A stretch of DNA of 31,041 nucleotides, from contig JAQUOK010000003.1 of assembly GCA_028717165.1 (NCBI GenBank), positions 1-31,041 on the forward strand, read 5' to 3'. Below the pieces are notes generated by a model. That model made no database searches and was not told the origin of the DNA. It saw only the letters and a list, made by a program, of their open reading frames with translations. The stretch's first letter is position 1, and each line of letters opens with the position of its first letter. This DNA is from Victivallaceae bacterium (GTDB lineage Bacteria; Verrucomicrobiota; Lentisphaeria; Victivallales; Victivallaceae). Positions 7,771 to 16,746 of this stretch are shown here, in pieces. The position numbers were made by a program, and so were the translations under genes.

Positions 7771-8808
7771 TTATCTTTTAAGTTTATATGTCAGCCTTTC
7801 AGCCATCATTTTGAACCCCGCATCGTTGGGGTGTACGGCAACGCAATCAAAATATTTTTTGTCATGATCAATCAATTCAGGTCCTTCTATTAATTTCAGG
7901 TTTACATCATTGCTTTCTTTTACAATATCATGTAGAGCCTGACGGTAATTTTCCAATTTAAATTTAGCGTTTTTAGGCTGCCAACTGCTTGGAACCCAAA
8001 GTGGAGTTATAAAATATACTGGAGTATTCTTCTGTAGTTTTCTGAAATTGATTATAAAAGTTCTCATATTTTTTTGATATGCGGTTATAGGCCTGCCGCC
8101 CTGCCAATCATTAACTCCCATAAGAACAATGAGAAAATCGCATTTTATTTTGCCGAGAAAAGTTCCATCATTAGGGTTTGACGATCTGCCTCCAATGCCA
8201 AGATTGACTAACTGCCAGTTTTTCTTTTTCGCAAGTCTGAAAGCGTATGTTCCAGCAATTGATCCGGCTGTAAAACCTTGAGTTATCGAATCGCCGTATG
8301 TTGCACAGCGTAATTTGGGGCGCGTTTCAGGTTTAACAAATTCCGCAGTCTGGTCTACTGATATTCCGGCAATATCAACAGAATCACCGTAGGGCATGAT
8401 AATTTCATAAGTATGCAGTTTCTTGTCATCTGGAACAGGCATTTTTATGTCAACGTTTTCCACCGGACGGACAATGTTTCCTGTTTTTGTCGTGAATGTC
8501 CATTTCGGAGACGATTTACCGTCTATAAAATAAAGTCCAATGGAATTACGAGCTGATTTTGAAATATGTTTATCACTGTAAATGAGATGAACGGTAATGT
8601 TTTCGGCATTAGTTCTGAAGCGCAGTCTTGCCCCGGGATTATCCCAATTATAGCCTTTGTTTTGGGAAGCTAACGGGCGGTTCATTCGGGCTATTTTCTT
8701 ATTTCCCTGCATTACAAAACTTAGTACGGCGTAATCAGAATATTCCAGGTATTTATTGTCAGCAGGAATAAACTTTGTGCTTTGTGCAGTAATTGACGCA
8801 GACATCAT
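7771..8808 (-). CDS. Secreted SGNH/GDSL hydrolase with N-terminal jelly-roll domain
   Basis: The 345-aa frame carries the SGNH blocks: GDSITQG with the nucleophile serine, a glycine block in GIGGRSS, GVND with the asparagine, and DCVAVHPND with the catalytic Asp-His. The first 150 residues (LRFRTNAENITVHLIYSD) look like the beta-sandwich of CE2-type carbohydrate esterases, so it probably removes acyl groups from a sugar polymer. The frame starts at ATGATG (8808), mid-way through what should be a signal peptide. Another ATG at 8842, with an AAGGG site and 2 bp from the preceding gene, opens MIKQIFLIGTL in a different frame. Deleting one T from the run at 8809-8811 joins them into a normal signal peptide. 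The gene may thus be frameshifted, or the base may be an error. It is last in its operon. Confidence 0.88.
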   Translation of the reverse strand: MMSASITAQSTKFIPADNKYLEYSDYAVLSFVMQGNKKIARMNRPLASQNKGYNWDNPGARLRFRTNAENITVHLIYSDKHISKSARNSIGLYFIDGKSSPKWTFTTKTGNIVRPVENVDIKMPVPDDKKLHTYEIIMPYGDSVDIAGISVDQTAEFVKPETRPKLRCATYGDSITQGFTAGSIAGTYAFRLAKKKNWQLVNLGIGGRSSNPNDGTFLGKIKCDFLIVLMGVNDWQGGRPITAYQKNMRTFIINFRKLQKNTPVYFITPLWVPSSWQPKNAKFKLENYRQALHDIVKESNDVNLKLIEGPELIDHDKKYFDCVAVHPNDAGFKMMAERLTYKLKR

Positions 8809-8844
8809 AAAGTGTTCCGATAAGAAATATTTGTTTAATCATGA

Positions 8845-10305
8845 TTAACCCTTTGCTATTATTATCGATTCGATTTCAAGGCAGTCTGCCAGTTTCTTAA
8901 TCGTCTCAGCGTGATGCCCGATACCAAGAGCAAAATGATGGGTGGGGCCCTCGGCGCACCAGCGTTTCAAAAAAGTCCGCACGTCAGGTTCGAATTTGCC
9001 GTGCGTATTCGTATTGCCGGTCGGCGGAATCGGCCCGGCCATGGATTCTCCTTCCGCGATGACGAACTTGAATTTGCCCGCGGCATTTACTGTAATCCCC
9101 AGCATGGTTATCGGCCCGGTTTTAATGTTGAATTCGACGCTGGCCCCGGAACCGGGTTTACCGTGGTATTTTTTCAAGCTGCGTATCACCGGCTTGCGAT
9201 CGGCAATGTTCAGATGGTGCGGCCCGTCGTGTCCCACCAGTACCGTATCGCGGCTGAAGTCAACCGGATGGAATTCCGCAAAACTACCGCCGATATCCAG
9301 CCGGTCCATGATCATCATTGCCAGACAGGTTTTAATATCGTATTCCCCGCACATCGGAAAGCCGGCGGAAGTCAGCAGCGAATTGCCGACGATCAGATTG
9401 GTCATCAACGTTCGCATATCCGATCCTGCTTCCGCTTCGTAATAATAGGCAAGGCCATCGAGTTTCCGTTCGGCAATAAACTGTTCGAGTGCAACCGCGG
9501 CGCAGGCGGCAGTGCTTAAATCCTTTGCAGTAAGCTTTTCGGTAAGCGGATCGGATTTCGGGGCCGGCGTATCGAAAAAATCCAGTATCCGCCGTTCCAT
9601 GGTCTTCACCTCTGCTGAAGACGCGTTCAGTTTGCGGTAATGCGCGAAAATGTGATCGGGCTCACATTGAACGACATGACTCCCGAAAGCGGCGGTTACC
9701 GCTGCCGGGTCGGTATGCATGTCCAGCATTGCCTCCAATACGTGCCCCAAATGCCCGATGTGTGCCCGTTTCAGGTCGTGCAGGACGTTGGCCACGCGGC
9801 ACCATTCGGCTATTTCCACATCCGCAACCGGATCATTCTCCAGCATGCCCAGAATAACCGGCGGCACCGCTTTACCCATGCGCACCGCAACCCCGGTGAA
9901 TTCCGGCACCGAACAGAGGTCATCGTTGCACAACTGCATGTAAGTGCAGGCATTCGCGTAATCCATCGCGCTGAGCGGCTGCAGCGCCACCAGGACGGCC
10001 GGGATATTCATTTCTCGGACGATAGCGCCGAACGTGGAACTGGTGGCATAAGTCACCATATCGACGAAAAGCAAATCTAGATCGGCTTTTTTCAGTTCCG
10101 GCAGGACGGCATAAGCTTTTTCGGCATTGTCAATAATCCCAAAATCATGTACCGTTACAGGAAATTTTTCCAGTTTGGCGTTGAAAACCGCCATTTTGTT
10201 CAGCATTTCGTCGTAAAGTCCGTAGAACTGATTCCAGTAAGTATCGAGCCCAACACCGAAAACGCCGATATTAGCATGCAAAGTTTTTCTTCTGGCTATT
10301 TTCAT
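8845..10305 (-). CDS. L-arabinose/L-fucose isomerase-fold protein
   Basis: The ATG at 10305 is preceded by GGAGG and gives a 486-aa protein; the frame extends upstream to 10386 into the previous gene without a better start. The product has the layout of the AraA/FucI sugar isomerases: an N-terminal Rossmann-like domain (IGVFGVGLDTYW, DLLFVDMVTYATSS) and a C-terminal metal-binding part with acidic and histidine residues in CGEYDIKT, FAEFHPVDF and GHDGPHH, and a late GIGHHAE. This would convert an aldose to a ketose in the cytoplasm using a divalent metal. The exact sugar cannot be read from sequence. It is 23 bp from the upstream gene and 2 bp from the esterase signal-peptide start. The gene is visibly more GC-rich than those around it. 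Confidence 0.82.
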   Translation of the reverse strand: MKIARRKTLHANIGVFGVGLDTYWNQFYGLYDEMLNKMAVFNAKLEKFPVTVHDFGIIDNAEKAYAVLPELKKADLDLLFVDMVTYATSSTFGAIVREMNIPAVLVALQPLSAMDYANACTYMQLCNDDLCSVPEFTGVAVRMGKAVPPVILGMLENDPVADVEIAEWCRVANVLHDLKRAHIGHLGHVLEAMLDMHTDPAAVTAAFGSHVVQCEPDHIFAHYRKLNASSAEVKTMERRILDFFDTPAPKSDPLTEKLTAKDLSTAACAAVALEQFIAERKLDGLAYYYEAEAGSDMRTLMTNLIVGNSLLTSAGFPMCGEYDIKTCLAMMIMDRLDIGGSFAEFHPVDFSRDTVLVGHDGPHHLNIADRKPVIRSLKKYHGKPGSGASVEFNIKTGPITMLGITVNAAGKFKFVIAEGESMAGPIPPTGNTNTHGKFEPDVRTFLKRWCAEGPTHHFALGIGHHAETIKKLADCLEIESIIIAKG

Positions 10306-10328
10306 TTTTATCAACCCTCCGTTTCTTT

Positions 10329-12770
10329 TTACCAGTAGATCATAATATGCCCAGATATTTTCCTGGTGGTTTTGAAAAAACGCCATCCGTTTTCTTCAAT
10401 TTCTTCAAGCTCTACATATTCGCCATTTACGTAAGGAGAGACAGGATTCAATAAAACAGAGGGAAACTTTCCCGGGAATGGGAAGATTTTAAGCTCCGCG
10501 TTGTCAAGCCCGTTCAATCTGAAAGTCCAATTAACTCCACGCAAACGCACATTATTCTCGCGACAGGAAACAATGCTTTCATTCTCCTGTACAGCAAAAA
10601 TACGGCATTCATGATGCCAGGTTCTTGGAAAGCGATAAAACGAAGATCCTTTTTTCAAAACTTGTTCAAGCCCCGCCATAATAGGAGCTCCGAAGGGAGA
10701 AGCCAATTCCACTTCAACCGCCAAACTATGGTTAATTCCTGAGAAATAAAATGCGTTGTTATTTCTGTGAATAGTCATCAAAGGCTCTCTATGCCTTTCC
10801 CCTTCCCGATGGAAAGTTGTTCTCCAAGCAAAACAATCCAGCAACGCAGTAAAAAGGCGTTCAGGATAGAACGTTTCCGATTCCTTTGGCAAATTCCGGA
10901 ACTCTGCAATTTTTTCAGGTGGGTTCTTCATACAGAACATAGAGACGGAACCGCGCAGCCACGCAATGCGCCCTTTTCCCCATTTCGCTTCTGTTGCATA
11001 AACGCGCTTTTGTCCATTTTTACAGGCGGTCGCTAAAACGTTTCGGCCTCCTGTTTCCTCTATTCCGCCGCCGGAAATTACAGGATCATGTTCAAAATTC
11101 CATTTTGGAGCAAAGTTTTCCACGAGGCTTTTTAAATCCTCATTCAATTCTATTGTCATTTTTCCACCAAGAGGCTTATCAAAATCCACCTCTAAGAGGT
11201 CGCGAATCGCCTTCCCTGTATGGCGAAGCGGACCGTATAAAAGAACCCCGCCACCTTGTTCAACATGTCTGAGCAAATATTTTTCCCATATACTATCAGC
11301 ATCAGGAATCGGACTTATTAAAACTCTCCCCTTAAGAAAAAGCTGATCGCGTTCTTTGTTTTCAATATAATTGCCGACACTGCACACAGTGTTCAAAGCT
11401 AAACCACGGTTAATGACATCCCTAACAAAAAGGTCCCCGAACATGACTTCGTCGATGCGTCCATTATCCGGCATTATCCATTCGTGATATTCATCAAATG
11501 GATAGATCCAGACCAACGGCCCAGCTTCGTCCGGGGCATGTCTAAAAGCTTCCATCACATGCGGAATGACTTCATTAGGTACCTGCTCCGGCATTTCTCC
11601 CCACGAATTATCTACTGTAAGGAAATTAATTAAGGAGGCCGTCTGGACTTTTCCATCCTGTCTGATCCGCGAGCCCGCCATGGGCAAATAAATATCGGAA
11701 GGTTCCCGCTCATAACGTTCAAGCCAAGGGGAATTCACCCACCACGGATCATGTGTGTAAAAACGAAAACAAAAAGATTCTTTAGGCAGTTCAGCTATAT
11801 GCGACATCCAGCCCGCAAATTCAAGTCCAAAATCCATATTTAAAGCAGACCAAGGAGAATTAACCGGCGGAATTGCCATATAGCCGCCTTTGTACATTTC
11901 TTTCAAAGGAATACCATCGGAAGCAATATCTATCCCGGCAGACATATTCGTGCCTCTGACATAAACAGGATAATCTGGACATTCTTCTTTGAAAAGCTTC
12001 CAGAACTCAAGCATTACATTTTTCGCCTCAATGGCCTTTTCCGGGAAATATTTTTCTCCATCGAACAAAGCCCCTTTGTAATTCCAAGGCGATATTCCAA
12101 AGCCGAAGCCATTAGAAAACCAGATGAAATCGAAATCCAGATCATCAAGAAAGGCTTTTGCCTGACGCCCAAAGAACAGACCAAAGGGAGTCCCATCCTG
12201 AATACCTGCCGGAAATGCGGCGTAAGCAAAAGAATCTTTTTTCAGGACAGCGGAACATGAAACAACATCATTCCGTCCGCCTCCAAAACTAGCGGAACAT
12301 GCTTCAGGATGCCTCTCATACTTAAATGATGACTTGGCGAACTCCGGTCCTGGATCAAATGTCGCACCAACAAGGATATCTTTTTTTAAGTATTTATATC
12401 CAACGCTTTTAATAATCTCTATTAATTCTTTCAAAAAAGCATAATCAAAATCCGGTGCATCCTCGCGATAGAGCCTGCCCTTCGTATGTAACTGAAGGCA
12501 TTTCGGGTCAAGTTTAAGACGCTCTTCCGTCGGCTCTCTATTTATACATCCAAGGTATCTGCCCCAATCGAATTTATCCTCCGGTTTTCCTCGGTATTCC
12601 AGAATTTCTGAACCATCGCCAATCCACAGCATGACCGACACCTTATCGGAATGCCTGCAAAGAGGCCCCCATTGGCGAAACATCTCGACGCATATTTTTT
12701 TGCAGTTTTCCCTTTCTGGATTCCAGAATGGCTTCAAAGACATTTCCAATGTTATGTTTTCCAGTTTCAT
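10329..12770 (-). CDS. Large cytoplasmic protein of unknown function in sugar operon
   Basis: The ATG at 12770 has AGGG 6 bp upstream and begins MKLENITLEMSLKPFW, giving 813 aa; an earlier in-frame ATG at 12824 is less well placed. There is no signal peptide. The first 500 residues are rich in Trp, Tyr and Phe and contain strand-ending acidic motifs (DFDFIWFSNGFGFG, WIYPFDEYHEW), which suggests a TIM-barrel glycosidase-like fold. Residues of about 500-600 (GRVLISPIPDAD, HVEQGGGVLLYGPL) look like the glutamine-amidotransferase-type trimerisation domain found in GH42 enzymes. Short beta domains follow. I do not recognise the family, so hydrolase activity is inference. It is first in an operon with the isomerase and esterase. 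Confidence 0.8.
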   Translation of the reverse strand: MKLENITLEMSLKPFWNPERENCKKICVEMFRQWGPLCRHSDKVSVMLWIGDGSEILEYRGKPEDKFDWGRYLGCINREPTEERLKLDPKCLQLHTKGRLYREDAPDFDYAFLKELIEIIKSVGYKYLKKDILVGATFDPGPEFAKSSFKYERHPEACSASFGGGRNDVVSCSAVLKKDSFAYAAFPAGIQDGTPFGLFFGRQAKAFLDDLDFDFIWFSNGFGFGISPWNYKGALFDGEKYFPEKAIEAKNVMLEFWKLFKEECPDYPVYVRGTNMSAGIDIASDGIPLKEMYKGGYMAIPPVNSPWSALNMDFGLEFAGWMSHIAELPKESFCFRFYTHDPWWVNSPWLERYEREPSDIYLPMAGSRIRQDGKVQTASLINFLTVDNSWGEMPEQVPNEVIPHVMEAFRHAPDEAGPLVWIYPFDEYHEWIMPDNGRIDEVMFGDLFVRDVINRGLALNTVCSVGNYIENKERDQLFLKGRVLISPIPDADSIWEKYLLRHVEQGGGVLLYGPLRHTGKAIRDLLEVDFDKPLGGKMTIELNEDLKSLVENFAPKWNFEHDPVISGGGIEETGGRNVLATACKNGQKRVYATEAKWGKGRIAWLRGSVSMFCMKNPPEKIAEFRNLPKESETFYPERLFTALLDCFAWRTTFHREGERHREPLMTIHRNNNAFYFSGINHSLAVEVELASPFGAPIMAGLEQVLKKGSSFYRFPRTWHHECRIFAVQENESIVSCRENNVRLRGVNWTFRLNGLDNAELKIFPFPGKFPSVLLNPVSPYVNGEYVELEEIEENGWRFFKTTRKISGHIMIYW

Positions 12771-12949
12771 GAGTTTCCCTCTACATTCGCAGTTTTGAAA
12801 TTTCTCGTTTAAATGTTGTAGCATTTACCCCAACTTTGCGAGTTAGACAGTTACAGATATTTAAAGAGCTTGTTTTATTTGGAATATATCTTTAAAAATA
12901 GGGTTACGCTTGGGCTGGATTGTCTCTGCTGTTGCGATTCCGAAAAAAA
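12771..12949 (-). promoter_or_regulatory. Leader region of the sugar operon
   Basis: This 179-bp gap between the AraC gene and the 813-aa gene must hold the operon promoter if the operon has its own. An imperfect AT-rich inverted repeat (TATTTAAAG near 12857, CTTTAAAAATA near 12890) could be a regulator site. I see no clear -35/-10 pair. Confidence 0.3.
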
Positions 12950-13834
12950 TCAATACAGTCCAAATTTTTTCCGATAGTCGCCAGGATTCAATCCGGTCTT
13001 TACCTTGAAGGCTTTATAAAAATAGCTCAGGTCATTGAACCCGCATTCATAACATATCTCCGAAATGTCTTTGCCTGTAGAGATGAGCATTCTGGAAGCT
13101 ACTTCAAGTCGTTTTTCGCGCAAAGCATGAGTAATTGTTGTGCAGTTTCCGGCTTTGAACATTCGGCATAAAACACTTTTGTCAAATCCTATTCTGCTGG
13201 CCAGAACACCCAAGTCGAAATCTTCTGCATAATGTTTATTTATGATATGGCCAATATACAACACAACTCCGGCAGCACGTCTTCTTTTGATTTTTTTTGA
13301 ACTTAATCGGCTGATCTGAATTAGCAGGTCAAGTAATTTTAACTTTATTGAATTACGAAAATTGGCTTGTTTTGCGTTAAATTCCTTTTTAAGCGCTTTG
13401 ATCTGCAAATGAATATCCCGTCCTGAATCGAGTACGTAAAGCATCTCACGCCGCTCTTCCTCCACTTCCTGATGAAAGTTACGGTGAAGGATAGTGAAAA
13501 AATCGAAATCGTCATTGAGGTCATTTATTGCTGGTTCGAGCAATTGCGGCATAAATAATATATTGTAAATTTCGATTTTATCTGATTCAATAATAAAGGT
13601 GGTACTGTCGTCGGGATGGATCAAAAATATGCCGCCTGGTTTGAACTGATACTTTTTGTCGTTTACAACCTTCCAACCGAAACCGGACTCCACATAAATT
13701 ATTTTCCAGAACTCGCGACGGCAACGTACTCTTTCATTGAAATCACAGTTGGAATGACTATATTTTACAATATTGAAAGCAAAATCCGGACTAAAAAATG
13801 ACGATGCCCTGAAATATTTTTTTGACTGTTTCAT
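12950..13834 (-). CDS. AraC-family transcriptional regulator
   Basis: The ATG at 13834 gives 294 aa; an upstream TTG at 13849 is also in frame but sits too close to GGAAGG to use it well. The N-terminal 150 residues are a cupin-like sensor domain (KIIYVESGFGWKVVNDKKY, GGIFLIHPDD). The last 100 residues form the two helix-turn-helices: LGVLASRIGFDKSVLCRMFK and ISEICYECGFNDLSYFYKAF, followed by the closing GLNPGDYRKKF. It lies upstream of and in the same direction as the sugar operon, so it most likely senses a sugar and activates those genes. The 730 bp upstream hold only a decayed gene. Confidence 0.92.
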   Translation of the reverse strand: MKQSKKYFRASSFFSPDFAFNIVKYSHSNCDFNERVRCRREFWKIIYVESGFGWKVVNDKKYQFKPGGIFLIHPDDSTTFIIESDKIEIYNILFMPQLLEPAINDLNDDFDFFTILHRNFHQEVEEERREMLYVLDSGRDIHLQIKALKKEFNAKQANFRNSIKLKLLDLLIQISRLSSKKIKRRRAAGVVLYIGHIINKHYAEDFDLGVLASRIGFDKSVLCRMFKAGNCTTITHALREKRLEVASRMLISTGKDISEICYECGFNDLSYFYKAFKVKTGLNPGDYRKKFGLY

Positions 13835-13990
13835 AATGTCTGAGACCAATACCTTCCGTTTATTTATATGATAAAGTCAATAGGAACCAAAATCAAGACC
13901 GATATAAAATATTTCTATTTTTCATCAAACTGGAACTTATATAATCTCTATAGTTGTCAAAAACTTCACCAGTTACGGTGCTAGGCTGCA

Positions 13991-14287
13991 CTACAAAAAA
14001 TCCCGGGAGCGGCAGTTTTGTTTATATTTTACCTTATGAATGACATGCCAGCTTTCAGGCAAATCATGAGTCGAACCATCAAGCATTGCCAGCGTGGTTT
14101 CTACCGGAGTAGTTACAGCAATATTAATGTCGTGCTTATAACGGTGCCAGTTTATTGAACTGCTCTCAAAGGTTGTATCTTTATTTCAAACTACAAAAAA
14201 ATAATCTTTCATACGATCCAGGAAATTTCCAAAAGGAATTCTCTTTCTAAAAATTTTGCAATGATCTATTCTCTCGAAAATAACTAA
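13991..14287 (-). pseudogene. Gene remnant, unidentified
   Basis: A minus-strand frame reads IPFGNFLDRMKDYFFVV, a TGA, then NKDTTFESSSINWHRYKHD and VTTPVETTLAMLDGSTHDLP, ending TAG at 13991-13993. The composition is that of real protein, but the frame has an internal stop, no start codon and no ribosome site. I do not recognise the family. The gap 14288-14580 upstream contains no gene I can support. Confidence 0.45.
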
Positions 14288-14580
14288 TTATCAATTAACA
14301 TATTACATCGCATTTTTTCATTTAGACCTTTTCGCTCAAAAAGTCAAGTGCTGTGGGGTAAAAATGGGCAAAAACGTGTGTTTTTCGAACTTTTTCTAAG
14401 AGTTACTGCGAGAGGTTGTGATTTTTTCAGGAAGGGAATTTAACGGTTTTTCCCGATTTTCCGGCTTTTAAGGGACTTCTCGTTCGATTTTACTTTCTCA
14501 GCTTCTCAGATTTCGGCATCTCAATCGCCGCACAAGTACGGAACTCCGTAATATTTTCATTATCAGCAACAGTCGTTGTA

Positions 14581-15068
14581 TTAATTAATGTTTAAGTGAT
14601 CTAGATTTAGCCAATTCAAATCTGCAGGAGTTTTAAGGCGAAGCGTCCATGAATCCTCCTTTAAAGTGATGAAGTGTGTGAACATAATATTCGAGTTCGC
14701 TGGGTGAATATAAAAAACAATCCCACATATAAGGATGGCGATAATAGTCCCATATTCGATAGGCAGTTTATGGGGATTCACTAAAATTTTCGAATCATTC
14801 AGTCCATCAATATATAACAAATCTGTTTTAGTTGGGAAGAACTCAGCTGTAAATGTTGCTTCAGCTTCCAGCTTTTGTCGCAACATTTCTTTTTCCTCTT
14901 TGCCGAGAGAGGTTGCCCAACACGAAATACTGGTCACACTTGACCTCCAGAGAATAGACATTATGAAATATTTGACCTGCTGAAAATCAAATGGAGTGAT
15001 TTGGATTTTTTCTTTTTCTATTTTAATAAATTCAACAGGGATATTTCCAGCTACTCGACGGCTTAGAA
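14581..15068 (-). pseudogene. 3' part of SHIxP zinc/HNH-like gene, split by IS1380
   Basis: This is the C-terminal 162 codons of a gene whose start is at 16967. The present frame begins at an ATG at 15111, but its first 13 codons are IS sequence. The genuine part contains a hydrophobic helix region FIMSILWRSSVTSI, then LGKEEKEMLRQKL and a long hydrophobic stretch IIAILICGIVFYI. Proteins with an N-terminal CxxC...SHIxP and a later S-x-LWR-x-S motif are a recurring hypothetical family; a nuclease-like role is conjecture. Removing 15069-16741 rebuilds the frame exactly through ...YFRELILSRRVA.... Confidence 0.8.
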
Positions 15069-15073
15069 TTAAT
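15069..15073. repeat. IS1380 target-site duplication, left copy
   Basis: TTAAT at 15069-15073 is repeated at 16742-16746, immediately outside both ends of the element. Confidence 0.8.
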
Positions 15074-15283
15074 CCTGAATCCGTGAAAGAATTTCCGGAT
15101 TCCTTTTTCATTTGATTTGCGGCTGAAAAATCAGCCAGACGATTTGATTTCAGCGGTTATTTTCCACTATCGAGATTTACTTTTCTCTTTTACTCCCGAA
15201 TTTCTGGATTTTCCCGTTAAAATCCCCTAATTTTGATACAATTCTCCTGTCAGTTTGTTACCTCCTTGCGTAAAACGCGTTGA

Positions 15284-16624
15284 TTAACAGAATTTTATAT
15301 GTAATTGTCGAAAAACCTCGAACCATGGACAATGCTTCCCGAATTTAAAAAATATTACCCCGGAATGCCGGGTTCTCTTGCATGCGATATAAACCAAGTC
15401 TTGCATGACTGAACGTAAACGTCGGCGTTGGACATTGAATTTACGCGGTAAAACATCTTTCATTTTCAATGCGGATTGCCCGAGAAGGCGCAAAGCGTTG
15501 AAAGCCAGCATCGCCAGCAACAGCAACAGGGCGTTGGTGGCAAACTTTCCCGAAGCCAGGCGTTCAAAACTCAAATCCGATTTCAACTCGCTATGGTACT
15601 GCTCGCTGGTACCGTGACTGTGATAAAGCCCGATGACTTTTCGGGCTTCATCCGGCAGAGTTGTCCAGAAAGTATTGACCTCAATATCGGGAATCAATAG
15701 TTTCTGTCCATGCTTGTCGATAGTCCGTTCGCTTACTTCAAACGTCGTAAAAATCGGGACGGAATCCTCTCGTCCGGCAAGCGGAATATGGCTGGCTTCT
15801 CCGGTAAATACCGTTTTGCCTTCACGTGGCTTTTCAGCTTCACCGACACGCCGTGCCAAGCTCAGCCATTGTTCCAGGGATTCTTTTCGGAGGTTACGCT
15901 TGATAATGAAAGCAACACCGCGTTCCATCAATTTCTCAATGATTTCCGTACAATCATGAGCTGAATCCAAACGAACAAGGATGGTTTTCAGGTTAATGCC
16001 GAGTTCCTCAATCATGTCAAGGCAAGATACGATAAACTCAAGAGCGTTCTTGTTGCTGTGCTGACTGCCGGGGCGCAGTTCGCAGTTGAGCATGTAACCA
16101 TGAGCGCCAAGATAGGCGAATATCGGCGCGTAACCGTCATGATTTTTGTAAGTCCAGGAGACTCCTTCCTTGTTCGAACCGGAATTGTCGAGCGGGGATA
16201 CGTCAATATCTAACGGCGTATATTCGCCACTGATCGTTTTTTCGGTGCCGAAATACGATACCTTTTTCAGCATTTCAACATTGCTGAATCTTATAACAGG
16301 GAGGACTTCTTGAGTTTGAGCAAGTTCGTCAAGGCGTTGGCGCAAGGTTTCTTCCGAGGGTACAGCAGGCAGTCTCAGGCAATCACGGAAAAACGCATCA
16401 TCATGAAAAGGGGTAACATCGGCATAATCATTTTTGCCGAGCGCAAACAGCCCGGCAATCGTTTTAAGAATGCCGCTGTGCTTGATTTTTCCGGTTTTCA
16501 CCTTTGCCATTCGCATAAAATCCACCTTTTTCAAATTCTTCAGGCTATTGAAGAGCCCGCCGATTAAAGAAATTCCGCCAATTGAGTTGATTTCTTCATT
16601 ACCTTGCTGTACTTTTACTTTCAT
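15284..16624 (-). CDS. IS1380-family transposase
   Basis: The 446-aa protein is a DDE transposase of the IS1380 type. Acidic residues lie in TPLDIDVSPLDNSGS, in ILVRLDSAHD and in HGTSEQYHSELKSDL, in the family's usual spacing, with the conserved glycine-rich YAPIFAYLG between the first two. The C-terminal basic region (RRRLRSVMQDLVYIA) is present. The length is typical and no frameshift is visible, so it is probably functional. The start codon directly abuts a long inverted repeat, which probably limits its translation. Confidence 0.95.
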   Translation of the reverse strand: MKVKVQQGNEEINSIGGISLIGGLFNSLKNLKKVDFMRMAKVKTGKIKHSGILKTIAGLFALGKNDYADVTPFHDDAFFRDCLRLPAVPSEETLRQRLDELAQTQEVLPVIRFSNVEMLKKVSYFGTEKTISGEYTPLDIDVSPLDNSGSNKEGVSWTYKNHDGYAPIFAYLGAHGYMLNCELRPGSQHSNKNALEFIVSCLDMIEELGINLKTILVRLDSAHDCTEIIEKLMERGVAFIIKRNLRKESLEQWLSLARRVGEAEKPREGKTVFTGEASHIPLAGREDSVPIFTTFEVSERTIDKHGQKLLIPDIEVNTFWTTLPDEARKVIGLYHSHGTSEQYHSELKSDLSFERLASGKFATNALLLLLAMLAFNALRLLGQSALKMKDVLPRKFNVQRRRLRSVMQDLVYIACKRTRHSGVIFFKFGKHCPWFEVFRQLHIKFC

Positions 16625-16696
16625 GATAACCTGTTGGGTTAGTTTTTATATTAAAGATTTTACTCAACCTTAATATAACACTACCAACAGGTTATC
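16625..16696 (-). promoter_or_regulatory. Long hairpin abutting transposase start
   Basis: A perfect 13-bp inverted repeat (GATAACCTGTTGG at 16625-16637, CCAACAGGTTATC at 16684-16696) encloses a second, imperfect one (TTATATTAAAG / CCTTAATATAA). The outer arm touches the transposase ATG. In a transcript reading in from outside, the fold would hide the start region, a known way for insertion sequences to avoid activation by neighbouring promoters. It could also serve as a transposase binding site. Confidence 0.6.
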
Positions 16697-16741
16697 TCTA
16701 GTTTTTATTAACTTTTATCCTGCTTTTTTCACGGATTCAGG

Positions 16742-16746
16742 TTAAT
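16742..16746. repeat. IS1380 target-site duplication, right copy
   Basis: Second copy of TTAAT, matching 15069-15073. Confidence 0.8.

Larger units (their letters stand above)
15074..16741 (-). mobile_element. IS1380-family insertion sequence
   Basis: The 1,668-bp element has 15-bp terminal inverted repeats CCTGAATCCGTGAAA at 15074-15088 and, inverted, at 16727-16741, flanked by a 5-bp TTAAT duplication. It contains one transposase gene and a hairpin before its start. Size, repeat length and transposase all fit IS1380. It interrupts a 237-codon gene in the same orientation. The identical ends and duplication suggest a fairly recent insertion. The 210 bp between transposase stop and left end hold nothing recognisable. 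Confidence 0.93.

Noticed and set aside
8911..10080. Long plus-strand frames opposite the isomerase gene
   Set aside because: They are shadows of a GC-rich gene; the minus frame has family motifs and a ribosome site, the plus frames have neither.
12826..12850. TTTACCCCAAC near the sugar operon, with similar strings near 7163 and 14353
   Set aside because: The matches are short, differently oriented and lack a consistent partner, so I cannot call a shared regulator site.
15074..15111. ATG at 15111 as the start of an independent 176-aa protein
   Set aside because: The first 13 codons lie within the IS1380 element; the remaining frame belongs to the interrupted gene.
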